A stretch of 64,000 bases of DNA from Gramella sp. AN32 (GCF_023718305.1 NZ_QEYO01000013.1:87105-151104), one strand, 5' to 3'. Numbered from the stretch's first letter, positions 35,469-45,395 are shown. Numbers and translations: made by a program. The notes: generated from the letters alone by a model not told the origin.

Positions 35469-36965
35469 CTAGTTTTCTTCTAATTCCCCGCAGGCAACAG
35501 GAAGAGATCCTAAATAACTACCGCCATATTGGAAACCGTGGAGTACAACCGCTGTAAGATCAAGTGGACCAATATCAGAAACGGAAGGGTTACCACCCGA
35601 GCCAAGAGTAAAAGTCCTATCATAATTGTAATATCCATCTCCATCAGCAGTCGGAAAGTCGCCATTATTCAGTGTTAGTGGTAAATATACTCCTCCATAA
35701 TCACTAGCTCCTTCACTGAGTTGAATAAATCCATCAGCATCAGCATCATCTTCAAGGGTAGGACAACTTGCATCAGCTACTCCATCACCATGAATATGTT
35801 GAGCATGCATTTTATTAGGAGTCATATCAAAAGCAAAAATCCTTGTTCTTAATTGATTTCCCTCAAGATTTATATAAGCATATCCATTGGCTTTAAGACC
35901 TGAAACATCGCTTTTACCTTCTGGTAATGATCTTAAACATGCTTTGTAAGTCTTTTTATCATCTTCTGGATCATTAAATACTGGAGGGTTATCGCTATCA
36001 TCACAAGCATCACCAACCTGGAAATGATAATATTCCAAACGGTCTTCGCCTACGAATAAAGATTTTGCTTCTGTTTCAGTTAAAACACCTGCTCTAACAA
36101 TTCTACCTTCATCATTTCCAGCATCGTATTCTGGAGAATCTAACAAGGTAATTTCAAAATAATAGGCATCATCTTCAGAATCTGGATCATCTGGTAAAGC
36201 CACACATAAAGGTGATTCTTTATATATACCATTCTCTAAAACAGCTGTAGAAGTAAGATCATTATATATTTGGACATCTTTCGCTCCATTTACATAGGTC
36301 CATACATCTACGCTATAATTCGCCACATAATGCCTGCCACTTGGAGTACAGAAGTTTCCGAAAATACAGAAGTTGAAGATTTCTTTTTGATCGATATCAA
36401 AGAAAACATACCCATACTCATTAGCCATACGCCTGTCAAAACAAAGTACTTCCACATCTATATATGGCTTTGTACCTGAATAAACAGTAGTATCAAATGG
36501 TAATGCTTTATTAACATACCCATCAAATAAACCTGGATCCCCTTCCTCAGATGGAGCTATCCAAATCATATTATCACCAGCATCATAAACGATAAATCCT
36601 TCCAAAGTTATCACAGCATTACCACCAGTAGTTGAAATTTTCAAATCTTCAGTGTAAGCAGTATAATAACTTGATCCATCATTCAGGATTTCAACTTCAA
36701 TTGTTTTTGAAGTTCCACCGTTAACAGAGAAAGTGATCTCTGCCATGGCGGGCATTTCACTAGAACAATCAGGGATTGTATTAAAGTGTAGTTTAGAATC
36801 ACTTGCAGCTCTATTGGCTAGATTATTTAAAAGCGCTCCAAATTCTAAAGTTGCAGTTTCCGTACCTGCGGGATCTTGACTTGAACTTTCCTCCTCTTTA
36901 CTACAGGAGGTGAACAGCAATGAAATCGCGGCAAAAATTGTTAGTAAAAAATTAGTTCTTTTCAT
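35469..36965 (-). CDS. Lipoprotein paralog 3 of 3, with CHRD-like C-terminal module
   Basis: A 498-residue lipoprotein (lipobox LLFTSC near residue 20). Residues ~35-330 are the shared module (LEFGALLNNLANRAASDSKLHF, IPDCSSEMPAMAEITFSVNGG, GTKPYIDVEVLCFDRRMANE, YGYVFFDI, GRHYVANYS). The C-terminal ~160 residues differ from the other two: CLRSLPEG, YAYINLEGNQLRTRIFAFDM, MHAQHIHGDGVADASCP, DADADGFIQLSEG and VYLPLTLNNGDFP, which resemble CHRD-type domains (AQHIHG core). So a common N-terminal unit carries three alternative C-terminal units in this array. Likely surface-exposed; function not known. Confidence 0.8.
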   Translation of the reverse strand: MKRTNFLLTIFAAISLLFTSCSKEEESSSQDPAGTETATLEFGALLNNLANRAASDSKLHFNTIPDCSSEMPAMAEITFSVNGGTSKTIEVEILNDGSSYYTAYTEDLKISTTGGNAVITLEGFIVYDAGDNMIWIAPSEEGDPGLFDGYVNKALPFDTTVYSGTKPYIDVEVLCFDRRMANEYGYVFFDIDQKEIFNFCIFGNFCTPSGRHYVANYSVDVWTYVNGAKDVQIYNDLTSTAVLENGIYKESPLCVALPDDPDSEDDAYYFEITLLDSPEYDAGNDEGRIVRAGVLTETEAKSLFVGEDRLEYYHFQVGDACDDSDNPPVFNDPEDDKKTYKACLRSLPEGKSDVSGLKANGYAYINLEGNQLRTRIFAFDMTPNKMHAQHIHGDGVADASCPTLEDDADADGFIQLSEGASDYGGVYLPLTLNNGDFPTADGDGYYNYDRTFTLGSGGNPSVSDIGPLDLTAVVLHGFQYGGSYLGSLPVACGELEEN

Positions 36966-36995
36966 GAGTTTTTTTTAAAAAAATTAGTTAATAAA

Positions 36996-37012
36996 TAGAA
37001 TGGTTAATAAAT
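36996..37012 (-). promoter_or_regulatory. Repeated upstream motif, copy for paralog 3
   Basis: TAGAATGGTTAATAAAT, 31 bases before the start of paralog 3. Confidence 0.55.
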
Positions 37013-37158
37013 GTTTTTTGACAGTTCTCTCCCAGGAGAAAAACAGTATTTTTCAAAATTTTCAATTCGTAATTGAGGATTTAAACAGTGAATTTCTGCT
37101 TTGAATGTGAAGTGTCTTTTATTCTTTCATAGTTTTAAGGTTTAGTAACGGTTAATAA

Positions 37159-37177
37159 TTTAGAATGGTTAATAAAT
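37159..37177 (-). promoter_or_regulatory. Repeated upstream motif, orphan copy
   Basis: TTTAGAATGGTTAATAAAT, 29 bases upstream of an ATG that is followed by only two codons. It may mark a lost fourth paralog. Confidence 0.5.
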
Positions 37178-37368
37178 AATTATATGTAATACATGTGTGA
37201 AAATAAAATATAAATTTCCATAAAGCTTAAGTAGATATAAGCTTGAACTTAAATTTTATTATTGTGAAGATTTGGGGGCCTTGGGGGCATGATTTTATTG
37301 AGAAGAACTTAGGGGTGACTTCCTTTTTTAAATCGATATAAAAGTAGCTGGTTTTTTCTGATTCTTAT

Positions 37369-37386
37369 ATGGGGGAAATCCCCCAT
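37369..37386. promoter_or_regulatory. Perfect palindrome ATGGGGG-AAAT-CCCCCAT
   Basis: Seven-base arms around AAAT, 40 bases downstream of the LuxR-type gene's stop. No T-run on either strand, so it is not a typical terminator. It could be a protein-binding site or an mRNA 3' stabiliser. Confidence 0.4.
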
Positions 37387-37426
37387 TTGCATACATTAAG
37401 ACTCCATTATCAAATATTTAACATAA

Positions 37427-38428
37427 TCATATCTCTATCAACTTATGATTTATTGCATAAATGATACTTTCCAGAATAGTTTCAGAATTCGTTCTTTTAA
37501 TAATATTTGCCCGGTGCTTTTCAATTGTCTTGGGAGATATAAATAATTTTTCTGAAATCTCCTTAGATTTATATCCTTTACATAATAAGGAGATAATTTC
37601 CTTTTCCCTTACAGTAAAAGAATAATTAGTGAGTTGCGAGTTTTTCTTAAAACAGTTATCAATCTGTTGAGATATCGTGCCAACGGGCTGATCAACGATT
37701 TTTCGATTTTCTTCGAAATCAATAATCATTACAAATTGGTTATCAATTTCACGACTTAACTTAGAAAAGTTGATTTTTGCATTCCGTATTTTATCATCAG
37801 AAAGGAGCAGGGAAGTTTTGGTAACCGCTTTAAAGTGTTTTCCCCTGGCAAATTTTTTAAGACTGGTTTTTACTTTTGCCTTATTTTCAATATTCACAAA
37901 ATCTGTTAGTTGAAGATCACTGGAATCTTCAATCTTAAAAACTTTTTTAAAACTATCATTCATAGCCAAAATCTTATTCTGCTCCAGCAATAATACTGGT
38001 TGGGGCATTAAATTGAAAAGTCCTAAAAAATATTCTTTCCATACATTTTTTTCACTTATTGGTCTGGAAATTATTCTTTCTATCATAGCAGCTAAACAAT
38101 CAATATTTTCATTCGAAATAAATTCATCAATAATTGTATCAAACTTCGACCTGAAGTTTTTTAAACTTTCCTCATCACACCATATTATTAAGACACTTGC
38201 CTTTAAGTAATGGGTGGACTTAAAGTTCTTAAGATTCTTAAAATCTGATACTTTTTTTAGGGAACTGGTATCAAGTACAATGATTTCCGGTAGGATCGAG
38301 AGAGCTAAGTGATAAGATGCATGTACGCTTCTTTCCTTAACAATTTGGTAAGTAAAACCTAAACTTTTTTCTAGATCCTCCTTGAGTAAATCGCTATCAC
38401 TTATTAGTAAAATTCGTCTTTTATCCAT
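37427..38428 (-). CDS. LuxR-type transcriptional regulator with degenerate receiver and PAS-like domain
   Basis: A 333-residue regulator. Residues 1-120 look like a response-regulator receiver: acidic pair in ISDSD (10-13) and a phospho-acceptor-like Asp53 (IIVLDTSS). The switch Thr strand reads VLIIWCDEE and the usual Lys is absent (DEFISNE), so it is degenerate. Residues ~130-235 read as a PAS-like sensor (LMPQPVLLLEQNKILAMNDSF). The C-terminal ~65 residues are a clear LuxR HTH: FTVREKEIISLLCKGYKSKE, ISEKLFISPKTIEKHRANI. It is upstream of the three lipoprotein genes on the same strand, but 460 bases away; a regulatory link is only suggested by position. Confidence 0.88.
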   Translation of the reverse strand: MDKRRILLISDSDLLKEDLEKSLGFTYQIVKERSVHASYHLALSILPEIIVLDTSSLKKVSDFKNLKNFKSTHYLKASVLIIWCDEESLKNFRSKFDTIIDEFISNENIDCLAAMIERIISRPISEKNVWKEYFLGLFNLMPQPVLLLEQNKILAMNDSFKKVFKIEDSSDLQLTDFVNIENKAKVKTSLKKFARGKHFKAVTKTSLLLSDDKIRNAKINFSKLSREIDNQFVMIIDFEENRKIVDQPVGTISQQIDNCFKKNSQLTNYSFTVREKEIISLLCKGYKSKEISEKLFISPKTIEKHRANIIKRTNSETILESIIYAINHKLIEI

Positions 38429-38704
38429 TTAAAAAATCTTTTACTGATTCATTAAAAAATTAGGGGATAAAAACTATAAACTAGGGGAGCTTATTTTACA
38501 AGAACATAAATATACATGAAAACTATGAAATTAAATAAAATTCAATGTAATATTAGTATGACAAACATATCAATAAAATATTGATCAAAAAAATGAATAA
38601 TTCATAAAATATAGCCAAAATATCCTACGCAACCTAAGTGAAAAATTAATGATGTTTAACAAAGGATGGAATGAGATTAACTTTTTAAATACTAATACTA
38701 TAAG

Positions 38705-38712
38705 TAACTTTG
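38705..38712 (+). promoter_or_regulatory. -7 box for uvrA
   Basis: TAACTTTG matches TAnnTTTG and lies 18 bases before the ATG at 38730, ruling out the in-frame ATG at 38649 as the start on this transcript. Confidence 0.6.
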
Positions 38713-38729
38713 CCATCTTGAAAAAAAAT

Positions 38730-41588
38730 ATGGCAAAATTTGAAGATTCGATTGAAGTATTAGGTGCCAGGGTTCATAATCTTAAAAATATAGATGTTAG
38801 TATTCCCAGAGAAAAACTGGTGGTAATTACCGGTCTATCGGGTTCTGGAAAATCATCCCTCGCTTTTGATACTATTTATGCAGAAGGACAGCGAAGATAT
38901 ATTGAAACCTTTTCTGCCTATGCAAGGCAGTTTCTTGGTGGTTTGGAAAGACCCGATGTAGATAAGATTGATGGTCTTTCTCCTGTGATTGCTATTGAAC
39001 AAAAAACAACAAGTAAAAATCCTCGAAGTACGGTAGGAACCATCACTGAAATCTATGATTTTCTAAGGTTATTGTTTGCGCGGGCAGCAGATGCCTATAG
39101 TTTCAATACGGGAGAGAAAATGGTGAGTTATACTGATTCTCAAATAAAAGAACTCATCCTGGACAATTTCAATGGAAAGAAAGTGAGCATTCTTGCTCCA
39201 GTGATAAGGAGTAGAAAAGGTCACTACCGGGAGCTCTTTGAGCAAATAGCCAAACAGGGGTTCTTAAAGGTAAGAACAGATGAGGAGATAGTAGATATCA
39301 CGAAAGGAATGAAACTCGATCGTTATAAAATTCATGATATCGAGATTGTGATAGACCGGTTAAAGATTGAAACCAAAACTGATTCGGATAAACGCCTGGA
39401 AGAAAGCATTAAAACCGCGATGTATCATGGGGATGATTCGTTAATGATCCTCGATCAGGAAAGTGGTGAGATTCGATATTTTAGCAGAAGCTTAATGTGT
39501 CCTACCACAGGAATTAGCTACCCAAGTCCTGAACCCAACAGCTTTTCCTTTAATTCTCCCAAAGGGGCCTGCCCGCATTGCAATGGTATTGGTACTTTAT
39601 ATGAAGTCAATGAAAACAAGATCATTCCTGATAGATCTAAATCGATTAAGGCGGGAGGTATAGCCCCGCATGGTCCGCAGAAAAAGAACTGGGTTTTTTC
39701 GCAACTAGAACTTATCGCCGAACGATATGATTTCAAATTGACTGATCCCATAAATAAGATTCCCAAGGAAGCCTTGGATATTATCTTATTCGGTGGCAAT
39801 GAAAAATTTTCTAAAGAGTCTAAATCATTAGGAATCACCAGAAACTTTAAGATCGATTTTGAAGGTGTGGCTAAATTTATTGAGACCACTTATAAAAATA
39901 ATGACTCCACTTCTTTACGTCGCTGGGCTAAAGAATATATGGATAAAATTGAATGTCCCGTCTGCGAGGGTTCCAGACTAAAAAAGGAAGCACTTTACTT
40001 CAAAGTTGCCGGTAAAAATATCGCTGATCTTGCTGGAATGGATATTTCTGACCTAGCCAAATGGTTTAGTACGGTCGAAAAAGATCTTAGCGAAAAACAA
40101 CTTCAGATTGCTTCAGAAGTTGTTAAGGAAATCAGGGTTCGTATCCAGTTTTTAGTAGATGTTGGTTTAACCTATCTCAGCCTAAATAGAAGTTCAAAAT
40201 CCCTTTCGGGCGGTGAGGCGCAACGTATTCGCTTAGCAACACAAATTGGTTCCCAGCTTGTGGGTGTACTATATATATTAGATGAACCCAGCATTGGCCT
40301 CCATCAAAGGGATAACGAAAAACTGATCAATTCTCTGGAATCGCTCCGGGATATTGGAAATACAGTGATCGTGGTTGAACATGATAAAGATATGATCGAA
40401 CGCGCAGATCATGTGATCGATATTGGGCCTAAAGCCGGAAAGCTTGGTGGCGAGATTATTAGTGAGGGCACACCTGCAGAAATATTGAAACATGATAGTT
40501 TAACCGCACAATATCTCAACGGAACGAAAGAAATTGCCGTTCCCAACAAACGCAGAAAAGGAAATGGTAATAAGATCGATTTAAAAGGAGCGACCGGTAA
40601 TAACCTGAAAAATGTAAATATTAGCCTTCCGCTGGGCAAAATGATTGCTGTAACAGGAGTTTCCGGTAGTGGAAAGTCAACTTTGATCAATGAGACCCTC
40701 TACCCTATTATGAACGCGCATTATTTTAATGGCGTAAAAAAACCAAAGCCTTACAAATCTATTAAAGGTCTGGACCATATAGATAAGGTAATTGATATTA
40801 ATCAGTCACCCATCGGTAGGACGCCAAGGTCAAATCCTGCCACGTATACCGGAGTCTTTTCAGAAATAAGGAATCTATACGCAAAAACTCCGGAAGCGCT
40901 TATCCGGGGCTATAAACCGGGACGTTTCAGTTTTAACGTTAAAGGTGGAAGATGTGAAACCTGCAAAGGCGGCGGCCTGCGTGTAATTGAAATGAACTTC
41001 CTACCAGATGTGTATGTGGAATGTGAAACCTGCCAGGGAAAACGCTTCAACCGCGAAACGCTCGAAATAAGGTTTAAAGGAAAATCGATTGCTGATGTTT
41101 TGGAAATGACCATTAATGAAGCAACACCATATTTTGAGAATATTCCGAAGATTTATAGGAAATTGAAGACGATTCAGGATGTTGGTTTAGGATATATCAG
41201 TCTCGGCCAACAGTCTACTACCCTATCTGGAGGTGAAGCCCAGCGCATTAAATTAGCTACAGAACTTTCAAAAAGGGATACTGGAAATACATTTTATATC
41301 TTAGACGAACCAACCACGGGACTCCACTTCGAAGATATTCGTGTACTCATGGATGTTTTAAATAAACTCGCCAATAAAGGCAACACGGTCCTTATTATTG
41401 AACACAATATGGATGTTATAAAAATGGCCGACTATATTATCGATATTGGTTACGAAGGTGGAAAAGGCGGCGGAAAAGTTGTTGCTAAGGGAACTCCTGA
41501 AGAAGTGGCAAAAGACAAAAAAAGTTATACAGCTAAATTCCTTAAAAAGGAACTCGCCAAAAATAATACAGAAATAGTAATTCAATGA
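38730..41588 (+). CDS. uvrA: Excinuclease ABC subunit A
   Basis: Damage-recognition ATPase of nucleotide excision repair, 952 residues from [20 protein letters not shown]. It has two ABC ATPase modules: Walker [11 protein letters not shown] in the first and [10 protein letters not shown] in the second, signature [19 protein letters not shown] and [17 protein letters not shown], Walker [12 protein letters not shown] and [11 protein letters not shown]. Zinc-finger cysteines occur in [16 protein letters not shown] and the CETCKGGG...CETCQGKR pair. The start at 38730 follows a -7 box; the extra 27 residues from 38649 have no homology. Its stop overlaps the LOG gene start by 4 bases. Confidence 0.97.
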   Translation: MAKFEDSIEVLGARVHNLKNIDVSIPREKLVVITGLSGSGKSSLAFDTIYAEGQRRYIETFSAYARQFLGGLERPDVDKIDGLSPVIAIEQKTTSKNPRSTVGTITEIYDFLRLLFARAADAYSFNTGEKMVSYTDSQIKELILDNFNGKKVSILAPVIRSRKGHYRELFEQIAKQGFLKVRTDEEIVDITKGMKLDRYKIHDIEIVIDRLKIETKTDSDKRLEESIKTAMYHGDDSLMILDQESGEIRYFSRSLMCPTTGISYPSPEPNSFSFNSPKGACPHCNGIGTLYEVNENKIIPDRSKSIKAGGIAPHGPQKKNWVFSQLELIAERYDFKLTDPINKIPKEALDIILFGGNEKFSKESKSLGITRNFKIDFEGVAKFIETTYKNNDSTSLRRWAKEYMDKIECPVCEGSRLKKEALYFKVAGKNIADLAGMDISDLAKWFSTVEKDLSEKQLQIASEVVKEIRVRIQFLVDVGLTYLSLNRSSKSLSGGEAQRIRLATQIGSQLVGVLYILDEPSIGLHQRDNEKLINSLESLRDIGNTVIVVEHDKDMIERADHVIDIGPKAGKLGGEIISEGTPAEILKHDSLTAQYLNGTKEIAVPNKRRKGNGNKIDLKGATGNNLKNVNISLPLGKMIAVTGVSGSGKSTLINETLYPIMNAHYFNGVKKPKPYKSIKGLDHIDKVIDINQSPIGRTPRSNPATYTGVFSEIRNLYAKTPEALIRGYKPGRFSFNVKGGRCETCKGGGLRVIEMNFLPDVYVECETCQGKRFNRETLEIRFKGKSIADVLEMTINEATPYFENIPKIYRKLKTIQDVGLGYISLGQQSTTLSGGEAQRIKLATELSKRDTGNTFYILDEPTTGLHFEDIRVLMDVLNKLANKGNTVLIIEHNMDVIKMADYIIDIGYEGGKGGGKVVAKGTPEEVAKDKKSYTAKFLKKELAKNNTEIVIQ

Positions 41589-42271
41589 GAGAACATAGAA
41601 ATAAAGCCTGGAACGAGATTAAAACTAATGATTCCTGGGCGATATTCAAGATCATGGGTGAGTTTGTAAATGGCTACGAAAAGTTGAGCCAGATTGGACC
41701 TTGCGTTTCCATCTTTGGATCGGCAAGGACAAAACCCGACATGAAATATTACAAATTAGCTGAAAAAGTCGCCAAAAAGATCGTAGACAACGGTTATGGC
41801 GTGATCACTGGTGGTGGTCCCGGCATTATGGAGGCGGGTAATAAGGGTGCTCATCTCGCCGGTGGAACTTCCGTGGGCCTTAACATAGATTTGCCATTTG
41901 AACAGCATGACAATCCATATATAGATAACGATAAAAGCCTTGATTTTGATTATTTTTTTGTTCGCAAGGTCATGTTTGTAAAATACTCTCAGGGATTTGT
42001 AGTCATGCCAGGAGGATTTGGAACTTTAGATGAGTTATTCGAAGCTATTACCCTCATTCAAACGCATAAAGTTGACAAATTTCCTGTTATCCTGGTAGGA
42101 TCTGAATTTTGGGGAGGTTTAGTGGACTGGATAAGGACCACCCTATTGGACAGCTTCCAAAATATTAGCGATGCAGACATTGATCTTGTTCAGGTTGTAG
42201 ACACAGAAGACGAAGTGATCGAGATTTTAGATAAATTCTATGATGAATACAATTTAAGTCCAAATTTCTAG
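41585..42271 (+). CDS. LOG-family nucleotide phosphoribohydrolase
   Basis: A 228-residue Rossmann-like protein (TIGR00730/LOG family) that cleaves nucleoside monophosphates, in the best-studied members cytokinin riboside monophosphates, to base and ribose-5-phosphate. The VSIFGSARTKPD start, GGGPGIMEAGNKGA and the hallmark PGGFGTLDELFEAI (PGGxGTxxE) are all present. It overlaps the uvrA stop by 4 bases, so the two are co-transcribed; this pairing may be purely organisational. The substrate in bacteria like this one is not settled. Confidence 0.9.
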   Translation: MREHRNKAWNEIKTNDSWAIFKIMGEFVNGYEKLSQIGPCVSIFGSARTKPDMKYYKLAEKVAKKIVDNGYGVITGGGPGIMEAGNKGAHLAGGTSVGLNIDLPFEQHDNPYIDNDKSLDFDYFFVRKVMFVKYSQGFVVMPGGFGTLDELFEAITLIQTHKVDKFPVILVGSEFWGGLVDWIRTTLLDSFQNISDADIDLVQVVDTEDEVIEILDKFYDEYNLSPNF

Positions 42272-42346
42272 TGGGTATAGTTCTTGAAGGCATGAAACTT
42301 TGATTATATTAGACCGCTTCCTTTGGAGCTTAAATAGATTACTTAA

Positions 42347-45157
42347 TTGAGATACCTTTCGTTATCCCTTATATTTTTTTGCATATCTGGATGGCTTTCT
42401 GCACAGAATGTCATCACTGTTGATGCTAAGCTAATTGATAGCTCGAGGACACTTGAAATTCAGGAGAAAATCATCTTTACAAATACTGAAAGTAGAGAAC
42501 TAATTAGCATTTATTTAAATGACTGGAACAATGCTTTTAGTAGCAAGAGTTCCGCGTTGGCTAAACGTTTTGCTGAAGATTATTCCCGGAAATTTCATTA
42601 TTCGAAAGAAGAAGAACGCGGCTCAACCAATATATTTTCAGTAAAAAACTCTGAAGGAAAAGCCCTGGAATGGGACCGGCCGGGTGAGGTTTATGATCTG
42701 GTTAGAGTTATTTTGGATAAACCCTTACAGGCTGGCGAATCAATAGAGCTGAATTTTAAGTATGATCTAATAATTCCAGACGATAAATTTACCCGCTTTG
42801 GGGTAGATAAGGAAGGGAATTTTAAGCTGAAATATTGGTATTTAGTTCCTGCACCTTTGGATAATGGCTGGCAATTATATAATCATAAGGATCTTGACCT
42901 TCAATATGTACAACCTTACGATATCGAGATAAATCTTAACATTCCCACAAAATATTATGCCACTTCCGCTTTAAACCTTAAGAGCACCATTACCACTTCA
43001 GATTCAAAGAAAATTAGATTTTCAGGTGTGAATCGGGTAGACTCTGAATTATATCTCTCTCAATCTTACATTTTTGAATCGCTGAGGATTGGAAATAATA
43101 ATATCATTACCAATCTGGAAGATGAAGGATTAGATCCCGATGTTAAAAATGTTATCCTCAATCGTTCCCTAACATTTCTTGAAGATCGCCTGGGCACTTT
43201 TCCGCATAAAAACTTTTTTATCTCCAGGGAAGATTACTTAAAAAATCCGGTATATGGTTTAAACCAGCTCCCCGATTTTATCAGGCCATTTCCTGACGGA
43301 TTTCAATATGACATTAAAGTTTTTAAAACACTTTCCAGCAATTTTCTTCAGAACACCATCCTGGTAAACCCCAACACCGAAAAATGGGTTATAGATGCCA
43401 TCATGGTTTCCCTTATGATGGACTATGTGGAAACCTATTATCCCAATATGAAGTTATTTGGAAGTTTAAGTAATATTGTTGGACTTCGCTGGTTTCATGC
43501 TGCAGACCTTGAATATAATGATCAATACGAATTCCTGTACATGAATATGGCCAGGAGAAATATGGACCAGCCATTGAATACCTCTCAGGATTCTTTGGTT
43601 GGGTTCAATCGAATCATCGCCAATAGTTATAAGGCAGGTGTTGGGGTAAAATACCTCATAGATTATCTGGAAGATGAAAGTGTAAGAGAAAGCATCAAAG
43701 AATTCTATACCAATTATAGTCTGAAGAAAGTTTCAGATAATGATTTTATAAGGCTGCTTGAAAAAAATGCAGATAAAGATATTTCATGGTTTTTCAGGGA
43801 TTATATAAAAACCAATAAGAAGATCGATTTTAAGATTGGCAAGGTTCAGAAGTTTGAAGATTCTCTAAGGGTTACCGTTAAAAATCTTCGGAATAATGAT
43901 ATGCCTGTAAGTCTTTATGGGATTAAAGATAAAGAGATTGTCTATAAAACCTGGGTAGAGCAGGTGAAGGACACTAAAACGGTAAGTATCCCAAGAATGG
44001 ATATCGAACGTCTTGCCCTTAACTATGAGGGCACTATCCCTGAGTTTAACAAGCGGAATAACTACAAGCGAGTCACTACGCTACTCAATAAACCGGTACA
44101 ATTTCGTCTCTTTCAGGATATAGAAGATCCAAAATATAACCAGATCTTTTTTATGCCCCAGTTCGATTATAACCTTTATGACGGAATTTCCATTGGGCCA
44201 AGGTTGTATAATAAAACGGTTTTGAGCAAAACCTTTAGCTTTGGGATCTCTCCAAAATATGCTTTTAACAGCAAGACCCTTGTAGGATCAGCAGGATTTT
44301 CCAATACCCATCAATTTGAGAACAAAAATTTGTATGCGATAAGCTACGGTATTGGTGGCAGCCGCTATTCGTTTGGTTACGATCTATTTTATGAAAAATA
44401 TACACCCTTTCTTTCCTTTAATTTCAGAAATCCATATTTAAGAAGTAATGAAGGGCAGCGATTAACCATTCGAAATGTAAATGTAAGCAGGGATCAAAAT
44501 CCTGAAGCTACTTTACTTCAGCCAGATTATAACGTCTTCAACGTAAATTACCGCTATAGCAATCCTAATTTTATAAAATATTTTAGCGGAAGTGTCGATT
44601 ATCAACTTTCCGATAAGTTCAGCAAAATGTCTTTTAGTGTTGAATATAGGAAGTTGTTTAAAAATAACCGTCAGGTCAATTTGAGGGTTTTTGCCGGTAC
44701 CTTTCTTTATAATGATGTTCAAGCCAATAATTACTTCAGCTTCGCCTTAGACAGGCCAACCGATTATCTTTTTGATTATAATTATTATGGTCGAAGCCAG
44801 GGTAGCGGACTTTTCAGTCAACAAATTATCGTAGCTGAAGGTGGTTTTAAATCCCAATTACAACCGGAATTTGCCAATCAGTGGATTACGACCATTAACG
44901 GAAGTACCAGTATTTGGAATTGGATCTATGCTTATGGAGATTTGGGAGTGGTAAAGAACAAACATGTAAATGGAAAACTGCTTTATGACTCAGGTATAAG
45001 GGTTAGTCTGGTTCAGGATTACTTTGAATTATTCTTTCCGGTATATTCCAATTTAGGATGGGAAATTGCCCAGCCAGATTATGATCAAAAAATTAGGTTT
45101 ATTGTTGCTTTGGACCTTAATACAATTATCAAATTATTTACCCGCCGCTGGTATTAA
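42347..45157 (+). CDS. M1-peptidase-like exported protein fused to outer-membrane beta-barrel, zinc motif lost
   Basis: A 936-residue protein with a TTG start, giving MRYLSLSLIFFCISGWLSAQ as a clean signal peptide. Residues ~20-190 look like the beta-sandwich of M1 aminopeptidases (EIQEKIIFTNTESRELISIYLNDW, WYLVPAPLDNGW). Residues ~200-500 correspond to the M1 catalytic domain, but no HExxH is present; the equivalent region reads DAIMVSLMMDYVETYYPN and IVGLRWFHAADLEY. From about 577 a run of alternating aromatic strands (FFMPQFDYNLYDGISIGPRL onward) to the terminal RRWY is an outer-membrane barrel. A scaffold or binding role is more likely than hydrolysis. It follows the LOG gene by 75 bases. 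Confidence 0.78.
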   Translation: MRYLSLSLIFFCISGWLSAQNVITVDAKLIDSSRTLEIQEKIIFTNTESRELISIYLNDWNNAFSSKSSALAKRFAEDYSRKFHYSKEEERGSTNIFSVKNSEGKALEWDRPGEVYDLVRVILDKPLQAGESIELNFKYDLIIPDDKFTRFGVDKEGNFKLKYWYLVPAPLDNGWQLYNHKDLDLQYVQPYDIEINLNIPTKYYATSALNLKSTITTSDSKKIRFSGVNRVDSELYLSQSYIFESLRIGNNNIITNLEDEGLDPDVKNVILNRSLTFLEDRLGTFPHKNFFISREDYLKNPVYGLNQLPDFIRPFPDGFQYDIKVFKTLSSNFLQNTILVNPNTEKWVIDAIMVSLMMDYVETYYPNMKLFGSLSNIVGLRWFHAADLEYNDQYEFLYMNMARRNMDQPLNTSQDSLVGFNRIIANSYKAGVGVKYLIDYLEDESVRESIKEFYTNYSLKKVSDNDFIRLLEKNADKDISWFFRDYIKTNKKIDFKIGKVQKFEDSLRVTVKNLRNNDMPVSLYGIKDKEIVYKTWVEQVKDTKTVSIPRMDIERLALNYEGTIPEFNKRNNYKRVTTLLNKPVQFRLFQDIEDPKYNQIFFMPQFDYNLYDGISIGPRLYNKTVLSKTFSFGISPKYAFNSKTLVGSAGFSNTHQFENKNLYAISYGIGGSRYSFGYDLFYEKYTPFLSFNFRNPYLRSNEGQRLTIRNVNVSRDQNPEATLLQPDYNVFNVNYRYSNPNFIKYFSGSVDYQLSDKFSKMSFSVEYRKLFKNNRQVNLRVFAGTFLYNDVQANNYFSFALDRPTDYLFDYNYYGRSQGSGLFSQQIIVAEGGFKSQLQPEFANQWITTINGSTSIWNWIYAYGDLGVVKNKHVNGKLLYDSGIRVSLVQDYFELFFPVYSNLGWEIAQPDYDQKIRFIVALDLNTIIKLFTRRWY

Positions 45158-45323
45158 AGTTCTAAAACGCTCGTTTTCAGTAGTATTCTTGTTCATTTAA
45201 GGCCCATATTTAATTACAAATATTAAATTTTTAAGAATCAAATTTCGATATCTTCAATGAAATTTCGATATTCTAAAGTTTTATTCTGAAATAAATAATA
45301 AATAAAGGTTAAAAATGAATTAT

Positions 45324-45350
45324 ATTCAATTATCAGCCCATTAATTGAAT
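45324..45350. promoter_or_regulatory. Inverted repeat upstream of the E1 gene
   Basis: ATTCAATTA (45324-45332) and TAATTGAAT (45342-45350) are perfect 9-base arms with a 9-base spacer, about 23 bases before the -7 box, so they would overlap the -33 region. A candidate operator. Confidence 0.4.
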
Positions 45351-45372
45351 TGTATTTAAGCTTAGTTTTAAT

Positions 45373-45380
45373 TACATTTG
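45373..45380 (+). promoter_or_regulatory. -7 box for the fused E1 gene
   Basis: TACATTTG matches TAnnTTTG, 15 bases before the ATG at 45396. Confidence 0.6.
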
Positions 45381-45395
45381 TTTTCAATCAAATTC

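Larger units (their letters stand above)
37013..37426. other. Intergenic region between paralog 3 and the LuxR-type gene
   Basis: No credible gene. It contains an orphan copy of the paralog upstream motif (37159-37177), a start-like ATG at 37130 followed at once by a stop (M-K-E-stop), a short hairpin TTCTC/GAGAA at ~37028-37043, two GGGGGC runs near 37275-37290 (TTGGGGGCCTTGGGGGC) and a perfect palindrome at 37369-37386. Confidence 0.6.

Noticed and set aside
37369..37386. Palindrome read as a terminator for the LuxR-type gene
   Set aside because: There is no T-run on either strand after the stem, so it was listed as a possible binding site instead.
45164..45177. AAAACGCTCGTTTT as a terminator after the M1-like barrel gene
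   Set aside because: The two-base loop is too tight and no T-run beyond the arm exists, so it is unlikely to work as a hairpin.
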